The notes beneath the pieces were generated by a model. It saw only the letters and a program-made list of their open reading frames with translations. It searched no databases and was not told where the DNA came from. A stretch of DNA of 25,736 nucleotides from a virus, in IMG/VR virus record IMGVR_UViG_3300040801_001593, positions 64,001 through 89,736 of that record. One strand, given 5' to 3'. A program made the translations under genes and the position numbers. This document shows, one piece after another, positions 21,677 through 25,736 of this stretch. How positions within the stretch are numbered: position 1 is the first letter of the stretch; each line of letters starts with the position of its first letter.

Positions 21677-22310
21677 GTATAACCCTGATGAAAACAAAAT
21701 AAAAGGGTTCATGAATCCTAAAGAGTTAGTGGAGTTGTATTATACTGCCCTTAAAAACCCACCATTTGATGATGCTCCTATGAGAGTACTTGAAATTGGT
21801 TCTTGGAAAGGTAGAAGTGCTCATGCACTATGCTCTGCCATGATTGATAAGCTTAGACCTGAAGCTTTGGCTATGTCTGAGATTGTATTTGTAGACAATT
21901 GGTCAAAAGAGAAAGACCTTATGGTAGAAGAAGGCTCTGCATTCAAAGCATTCAAAGAGAATATATTGGACAATGTTAAGTTTGAGGGGATTAGAAAGAA
22001 CCTGATTATGGGAACTTCTGATGACCTATTTAAGGCTTACAAGAATAAGCCACCATTTGACCTTGTATTTATAGATGCTGACCATAATTATGACCCTTTT
22101 GTTAAAGATGTTCACAACTCTTGGGACTTGTTGAGAGAAAGAGGGTTTATGATTGGTCATGATTTTAGACCAAAATTAAGTGGAAGGGTTGCTGATGCTG
22201 TAAATGATTTATTTGGTAAAGGATATTATGAGACAATGGCAGGCTCTCTTTGGGGAGTAAGAAAAACCAGTTCAATTATAGGAGGTACAGATGTCTTTCG
22301 TAAGAGTTAA
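21669..22310 (+). CDS. Class I SAM-dependent methyltransferase-like protein
   Basis: 213 aa. The SAM-binding motif I is VLEIGSWKGRSA (about 39-50), followed by an acidic strand VFVDNW and motif IV-like DLVFIDADHNYDPFVKD (about 130-146), then GFMIGHDF. These match the Methyltransf_24 / cephalosporin-hydroxylase-like small-molecule methyltransferases rather than DNA methylases, which would show an (N/D)PP(Y/W) motif; none is present. The likely acceptor is a small molecule or a glycan, not known. The start ATG 21669 has GGAG seven bases upstream and overlaps the resolvase. The next gene overlaps its end by 20 bases. Family is fairly sure, role unknown. Confidence 0.8.
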   Translation: MIKYNPDENKIKGFMNPKELVELYYTALKNPPFDDAPMRVLEIGSWKGRSAHALCSAMIDKLRPEALAMSEIVFVDNWSKEKDLMVEEGSAFKAFKENILDNVKFEGIRKNLIMGTSDDLFKAYKNKPPFDLVFIDADHNYDPFVKDVHNSWDLLRERGFMIGHDFRPKLSGRVADAVNDLFGKGYYETMAGSLWGVRKTSSIIGGTDVFRKS

Positions 22311-22719
22311 GGTAAGAAAGCACCACCCACAACCTAAGTATCACACCAATGATAAAATATTTTGGTGTCCTGCTTGCAAACAAAGACACAAAGTAGATAA
22401 GAGATGGAAATTGAGTGGCTCACTAAGAAAGCCAACAATTGAACCTGATGTTATAGGAGAATACCCTATATCAGGAGAACTTCTTCAAGTCCAAACTGTT
22501 AGGTGTCATGTACAAGTTAAAGATGGTATGTTGCACTATGCAGAAGATTGTGGACATAGTCTTGCAGGAAAGTCCATCCCTATGGTAGAAATAGAGAAGG
22601 CTGAAAATGAAGCAGCAATACAATCCAAGAAGCAAAGCGAAAGTATTGTTGGTCCATATGGAATGGGAGTAATGAGAAAACAGGGTCTTACTTCTAAAGT
22701 AGATTTGAGAGGTGAGTGA
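22291..22719 (+). CDS. DUF6527-like protein
   Basis: 142 aa. The order of motifs fits the phage-associated DUF6527 family: FWCPACKQRHK (zinc-binding pair at about 26-29), W followed by LSGSLRKPTIEPDV, then RCHVQVKDGMLHYAEDCGHSLAGKS. Cys and His residues (C26, C29, C72, H73, C87, H89) could bind zinc. Family members are often misnamed ammonia monooxygenase; their function is not known. GGAGGT lies five bases before the ATG, a strong start, inside the end of the methyltransferase gene. The C-terminal 40 residues are variable. The family name is from memory of the motif pattern and should be taken as probable. Confidence 0.65.
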   Translation: MSFVRVKVRKHHPQPKYHTNDKIFWCPACKQRHKVDKRWKLSGSLRKPTIEPDVIGEYPISGELLQVQTVRCHVQVKDGMLHYAEDCGHSLAGKSIPMVEIEKAENEAAIQSKKQSESIVGPYGMGVMRKQGLTSKVDLRGE

Positions 22720-23291
22720 TGAATACCAAAAATGTTATAGCCGAGATAGAGAAACTATTGTATTCACAATCAAATTCTCAATCTTATTATATACCAAAAT
22801 ACTTCATCTTGCCAGAGTTAGTCTCAAAGACACTTTTTAATAAGTATGCCCCTCATATACTTTGGCAAAGGCTTAACCCAATAGGTTTGAAGACTTTGGA
22901 TATGATAAGAGAGAAATATGATGAACAAGTTTGGGTGAACACCTATACTTTTCTAAGTGCTGGTAATCTTCTTAACTTAGATTATGGGTCTCTTAATTCT
23001 ATGGGTGAAAGAGGTATGAGGTCATTTGACTCTGATACTGGTGCAAGTTTATCTTTGCACAAGTTTGGAAGTGCATTTGATTTCAACCTAACAAAAACAA
23101 CTCCTGCTCAGTTCCACAAAGATTTAATGGACAACCCTAATGACCCAGAGTTCAAATGGATTACAGGTAAGGAGTGGTTTGATGGTATGGGTTGGAATCA
23201 TATAGATTTCAGGAATCACAATAAAGAATTAACTAATGGCCAACCCGCAGTCTTTGACCAGAAAGGAATCATTCAAAATGCCAAATCCTAA
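22719..23291 (+). CDS. M15-family (DD-peptidase-like) peptidase
   Basis: 190 aa. Two zinc motifs of the M15/hedgehog-like peptidases are clear: SLHKFGSAFDF (S-x-H-x6-D; H114 and D121) and WNHIDFR (H161, with D163). These enzymes cleave D-Ala or L-Ala/D-Glu peptide bonds in peptidoglycan. In phages they serve as endolysins or virion-associated lysins; placement inside a replication/accessory operon with no holin or signal peptide nearby is unusual. The N-terminal 75 residues could be a different, non-cell-wall module. The start ATG 22719 overlaps the previous stop (ATGA), with AGGTG four bases upstream; the GTG at 22716 is a weaker alternative. Fold assignment is good; role in lysis is uncertain. 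Confidence 0.75.
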   Translation: MNTKNVIAEIEKLLYSQSNSQSYYIPKYFILPELVSKTLFNKYAPHILWQRLNPIGLKTLDMIREKYDEQVWVNTYTFLSAGNLLNLDYGSLNSMGERGMRSFDSDTGASLSLHKFGSAFDFNLTKTTPAQFHKDLMDNPNDPEFKWITGKEWFDGMGWNHIDFRNHNKELTNGQPAVFDQKGIIQNAKS

Positions 23292-23934
23292 TAAAAGAAG
23301 AACTAACCAAACTGCCAAAGATAGGGTTCAAGAGAAGTATATAGATATACCTCATAAGAAGCACCCTCATAGACTTTGGCCAGCAATAGTTAAAGCAACT
23401 GAGTTTTTCCGCAACTTTATGAAGACCAGAAACTATATAAAGGTAATAACTCAAATACAAGACAATCTTTACATTCTTGCTCAGTATTACATCTTCTGTG
23501 ATGAGGATATTTGGGCTTGTGGAGATGGTATCGTATTCAACTCTAATCCTGATAAAAAGATTCTTGTACAACCTCTCTGCATCCTTACAAGAAGAGAGTG
23601 CCCTTGTTATCATGAGTCTTCTGCTGAGTTCTTTACTATGTGTCCATCTTGTATGAATATCCAAGTAGCAGTAAAAGGTACTCGTTGGATATGTGAAGAA
23701 TGTGGTGCCCAGTTGAAGTATAATGAAATTGATAATGCTCCCTATATGAAGATAGACTGTTCTATTTGTCCAGTTGAGACTGGATGGGAAAAAGTGAAAG
23801 AGATGCACAAGAGCAGACCAGAGTTCTATAAAAAGTATCTTAAAGTAAGGAAGCATGTTGCTGAGATTTTGGCTCATAAAAACTTAAAGCAGATACAAGA
23901 AGAGTTTGATAAGGAGGCGGAAAGTGAATCTTGA
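23278..23934 (+). CDS. Hypothetical zinc-binding protein, 218 aa
   Basis: No family recognised. It has a basic N-terminus (MPNPNKRRTNQ), a middle region with aromatic residues, and a Cys-rich block (about residues 105-165): CPCYHE, CPSC (MNIQ), CEEC (GAQLK), and CSIC. At least one regular four-Cys zinc ribbon, CPSC...CEEC, is present. A charged helical C-terminus follows, glutamate-rich at the end. The start ATG 23278 has AAAGGA ten bases upstream; an in-frame ATG at 23236 lies within the M15 gene. It overlaps that gene by 14 bases and the next by 11. Nucleic-acid binding is possible from the ribbon, nothing more. Confidence 0.65.
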   Translation: MPNPNKRRTNQTAKDRVQEKYIDIPHKKHPHRLWPAIVKATEFFRNFMKTRNYIKVITQIQDNLYILAQYYIFCDEDIWACGDGIVFNSNPDKKILVQPLCILTRRECPCYHESSAEFFTMCPSCMNIQVAVKGTRWICEECGAQLKYNEIDNAPYMKIDCSICPVETGWEKVKEMHKSRPEFYKKYLKVRKHVAEILAHKNLKQIQEEFDKEAESES

Positions 23935-24361
23935 CCCAAATGGAGTAGTAGACCAAGCAAAAGCTCAATCCAGAAGAGGGCTTCACTGTAAGGTGAGAAG
24001 AAATTGGAATGTTAAGGTAGCTTGCATAAGCTGTAAAAAATTCAATGTGGTTAATGATAAAACTATAGGCTTTCAGTGCCCACATTGTAGCAAATACAAT
24101 AATGTAGAGAAAGCTAAAGCTCAATATGAGTCAGGAGACTATATTGCCCCTGAGTATAAAGGAGTGGAAGCAGCATCAATACAAACCACTGAAGGTAGAG
24201 AGTACCGGATGTTGAGAGATGAATTTGAAATACGTGCTGATATGTTTGCTCAAGGTAAAAGTAGAAATACTATGGGTGCTGATAAATTTGACAGAACTTT
24301 GATTAGAGAGCTTAAGAAGAACAATTGCTACCGTGGTGGTGATAAAACTGGTCTGGAGTAA
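23924..24361 (+). CDS. Hypothetical zinc-ribbon protein, 145 aa, GTG start
   Basis: No family recognised. GTG 23924 was chosen because a full AAGGAGG sits exactly six bases upstream; an in-frame TTG at 23906 lies before that site. A zinc ribbon with ACISCKKF and QCPHCSKYN (pairs separated by about 15 residues) occupies the N-terminal half; the remainder is polar with a basic helical region near the C-terminus (DKFDRTLIRELKKNN). It overlaps its neighbours by 11 bases upstream and by one base downstream (TAATG). The ribbon suggests nucleic-acid or protein binding, otherwise unknown. Confidence 0.65.
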   Translation: MNLDPNGVVDQAKAQSRRGLHCKVRRNWNVKVACISCKKFNVVNDKTIGFQCPHCSKYNNVEKAKAQYESGDYIAPEYKGVEAASIQTTEGREYRMLRDEFEIRADMFAQGKSRNTMGADKFDRTLIRELKKNNCYRGGDKTGLE

Positions 24362-24366
24362 TGTTG

Positions 24367-24900
24367 ATGGAATGGGAAGAATACTTAAGAACCAAGGATA
24401 TGGATGCTTTTAAAAGAATGTTTGCTGAGATGTTGCTATATACTTTTAATGACATTTTGAGTAAACAGTGGTACCAATACCATGTAATGAAAGTGTTGAA
24501 AGAATCTTCTGCTGAATCTAAAAGGAAAATAAACAGACATAATGAAGCTATAGAGTGGCTACTTGATGAAAGCAACAATACTAGGAATCTTTGTTTCAGG
24601 ACTTTGAATATGATGCCAATAAGAAAAGCAACTATCTTAAAAGCATTAAGTATTAAGTTTGACAGCCCTAAAAAATTCCACAAGTTCTTCTCTTCCTATG
24701 CCAAGAGTGTAGGTGATTGTAATTGTGGGAGAGAGTGCTATGAAAATGCAGAACAGGAGTTAAAAGGAAATGGTTCCAGACCATATAAGAAAAAGCAAAG
24801 AGAGTGTGGAGAGGATACAGACCTTGACTGGCTTGCAACAGAGCTACAAGCAGATGAAGAGGCAAGGGAAAAAGCCAAAGCAAAGAAGAGGAGACTGTAG
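24367..24900 (+). CDS. Hypothetical helical protein, 177 aa
   Basis: No family recognised. ATG 24367 has GGAG eight bases upstream and is preferred to ATG 24361, which follows that site by only two bases. The protein is alpha-helical, rich in Lys and Glu, with a short Cys cluster CNCGREC at about 117-123 that could bind a metal. The C-terminus is strongly charged (ADEEAREKAKAKKRRL). No signal peptide or membrane segment. It shares its operon with the zinc-ribbon genes on both sides; the next gene starts inside its end. Confidence 0.62.
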   Translation: MEWEEYLRTKDMDAFKRMFAEMLLYTFNDILSKQWYQYHVMKVLKESSAESKRKINRHNEAIEWLLDESNNTRNLCFRTLNMMPIRKATILKALSIKFDSPKKFHKFFSSYAKSVGDCNCGRECYENAEQELKGNGSRPYKKKQRECGEDTDLDWLATELQADEEAREKAKAKKRRL

Positions 24901-25234
24901 CCTTTGCCATAGAGAAGATGTTATAATCTATAAAGGTAAACACAATCTTTGCAGGATGTGCTATTCTTGGTGCCGTGAATGGGTATTTAAGAAGTATGGA
25001 TACTATAATGAGAAGCATTTGATGGAAGCTATGACTGAATTTACTAAACCAATCCTCTGCAAGTTTCACAATATTTGTGGAGGAGAGCTTCCAAGGTTTA
25101 AGCCAACTGGAGAGATAAACCATGTTAAGCTTAAAGTTTGTAAGAGATGTATGCCAATTTATAAATCTGGCTTCAATCATGGAGTCAGAAGAATCAAGCT
25201 TAAAAAAGGGAGTAGAGATTTTGACCTTGAATGA
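24854..25234 (+). CDS. Hypothetical zinc-binding protein, 126 aa
   Basis: No family recognised. A basic N-terminus (MKRQGKKPKQRRGD) is followed by CSLC and CRMC pairs about 20 residues apart, a ribbon-like arrangement, then CREW, and a second set CKFHNICGG and CKRC. Two zinc sites are possible. The start is uncertain: ATG 24854 gives a 47-base overlap with the preceding gene but has no clear ribosome site; ATG 24770 has AGGAG ten bases upstream but would overlap 131 bases of a gene that reads well in the other frame. I chose 24854 because the extra 28 residues look out of frame. Confidence 0.58.
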   Translation: MKRQGKKPKQRRGDCSLCHREDVIIYKGKHNLCRMCYSWCREWVFKKYGYYNEKHLMEAMTEFTKPILCKFHNICGGELPRFKPTGEINHVKLKVCKRCMPIYKSGFNHGVRRIKLKKGSRDFDLE

Positions 25235-25622
25235 GGATACTAAAACATTTATTGAAGGGTATTTGAGTAACCATCAAGCCCCAAGACTTATAGAGAACTG
25301 TTCTCTATCAAACAAAGTTCAGCTGGAAGGGTTCAGAGAAGTAGCAGGAATCAATATGTGCCCTGAATATGTAGGTTGTTTAGTTTTAGCCTTCCCTATT
25401 ATGGCAGGACACCCAATGTTCCCTCCTGTATCAGCAGAAGAGAGAGTCATTAAGTTAGGTAGAGCAATAGACAGTCTTTATATTATGGACTGGGTAAATT
25501 CAGATACTGAAAAATTCATTCAAAACCTTCCAAGAATAGAGGGCATGATTTTTTCACAAATGCCACTTCCTACTGATGCTATAACTGAAGACATAGCTTT
25601 TATGGGTTGGGTAAGAGGATGA
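25221..25622 (+). CDS. Hypothetical protein, 133 aa (start uncertain)
   Basis: No family recognised. The conserved-looking part begins around TLNEDTKTFIEGYL and continues to the stop. TTG 25221 has GGGAG eight bases upstream and leaves a 14-base overlap with the preceding gene; ATG 25179 would add 14 residues but has no comparable ribosome site. The protein is soluble, with a hydrophobic stretch YVGCLVLAFPIMAG that is too short and proline-broken to be a confident membrane segment. It is acidic in its second half (SAEERVIKLGRAIDSLYIMDW). Role unknown; it lies at the end of the accessory operon. Confidence 0.6.
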   Translation: MTLNEDTKTFIEGYLSNHQAPRLIENCSLSNKVQLEGFREVAGINMCPEYVGCLVLAFPIMAGHPMFPPVSAEERVIKLGRAIDSLYIMDWVNSDTEKFIQNLPRIEGMIFSQMPLPTDAITEDIAFMGWVRG

Positions 25623-25628
25623 TTGACT

Positions 25629-25736
25629 ATGCCAAAAATAATAAAAGAAAGGGATAGGGTTGTGAGCAAGAATACAATACCAGCAGGAAAAAATTCCTGC
25701 AATTCAAAATTAAAATCAAGAGATGGCTATTGCCAA
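25629..25736 (+). CDS. Partial gene at window edge (3' end missing)
   Basis: An open frame of 36 codons starts at ATG 25629 and runs off the right edge. AAGAGG lies ten bases before the ATG. The visible sequence (MPKIIKERDRVVSKNTIPAG, then NSCNSKLKSRDGYCQ) is basic. A Cys followed by LKSRDGYC recalls the zinc-binding N-terminus of some phage packaging or small-terminase-like proteins that continue into a CxxHGG motif. That continuation lies outside the window, so the assignment is only a hint. A 12-codon frame from ATG 25619 stops early and is not favoured. Confidence 0.45.
   Translation, partial: MPKIIKERDRVVSKNTIPAGKNSCNSKLKSRDGYCQ

Noticed and set aside
21669-22310. DNA methyltransferase protecting GATC sites
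   Set aside because: The protein has small-molecule-type SAM motifs (FIDADH) and no (N/D)PP(Y/W) DNA-methylase motif, so it does not explain the rarity of GATC.
23269-23877. 202-aa minus-strand frame opposite the zinc protein at 23278
   Set aside because: The + strand frame has regular CxxC pairs and fits the overlap pattern of the operon; the minus product has no recognisable order.
25619-25657. ATG 25619 overlapping the previous stop as start of the last gene
   Set aside because: That frame reaches TAG after 12 codons; the frame from 25629 stays open to the window edge.
1-25736. Recoded stop codon (for example TAG or TGA read as sense)
   Set aside because: TAA, TAG (dnaE neighbour genes such as the SSB-like and SbcC-like genes) and TGA all end genes exactly where the next start and ribosome site appear; no gene is interrupted.
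1-25736. CRISPR arrays, tRNAs, insertion sequences, integration sites
   Set aside because: No repeated spacer pattern, no tRNA-like cloverleaf in the few short gaps, no transposase or integrase and no terminal repeats were seen.

Overview
This window is most likely a piece of the genome of a large, virulent tailed dsDNA bacteriophage (Caudoviricetes). Every supported gene lies on the + strand. Genes are packed with ATGA-type overlaps, the longest gap between genes is about 93 bases, and the DNA is AT-rich. No integrase, tRNA, rRNA or host chromosomal gene is visible. Strong AGGAGG-type ribosome binding sites precede many starts. Together with heavy AGA/AGG and ATA codon use, they suggest a low-GC bacterial host, perhaps a Firmicute, but the host cannot be fixed from sequence alone. 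TAA, TAG and TGA all end genes, so the code is standard.

Layout. 1-4389: end of an SNF2-type helicase, two unrecognised genes, a DnaB-type helicase, a small Cys-rich protein and a DnaG-type primase. 4390-5368: a self-contained cassette with promoter, acidic/basic histone-like protein and hairpin. 5391-8823: a thymidylate-kinase-like enzyme, a divergent ThyX, an FAD-dependent oxidoreductase and a GT17-family glycosyltransferase. 8823-13852: a DnaE-type DNA polymerase interrupted by an HNH-bearing intein, then a small unknown gene. 13853-15526: a second cassette with the same promoter motif, a UvsY-like gene, a ssDNA-binding-like protein and a terminator. 15544-21676: recombination and repair genes, namely a UDG-fold protein, RecA, a MazG-like pyrophosphohydrolase, SbcD/gp47, SbcC/gp46, small zinc proteins and a RuvC-like resolvase. 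21669-25736: a SAM methyltransferase, a DUF6527-like protein, an M15 peptidase and several small zinc-ribbon or unknown proteins, with a last gene cut by the window edge.

How it works together. Helicase, primase and a bacterial-style replicative polymerase form a phage-encoded replication core. SSB, a UvsY-like protein, RecA, gp46/47-like nuclease and RuvC-like resolvase form a T4-like recombination-dependent replication set. ThyX, kinase and MazG adjust the nucleotide pool. The adjacent flavoenzyme and glycosyltransferase raise the possibility of a modified base.

Most notable observations: almost complete absence of GATC; two copies of a promoter block with exactly conserved spacing (TTTATTA-N10-AGTATATTATA), both in front of genes for abundant-type DNA-binding proteins; a DnaE HNH intein two residues from the cyanobacterial split-intein site; a ThyX with an altered signature next to a flavoenzyme and glycosyltransferase; a UDG-like protein that keeps Fe-S cysteines but not the catalytic motifs; and a nested start that could release a free histone-like domain.
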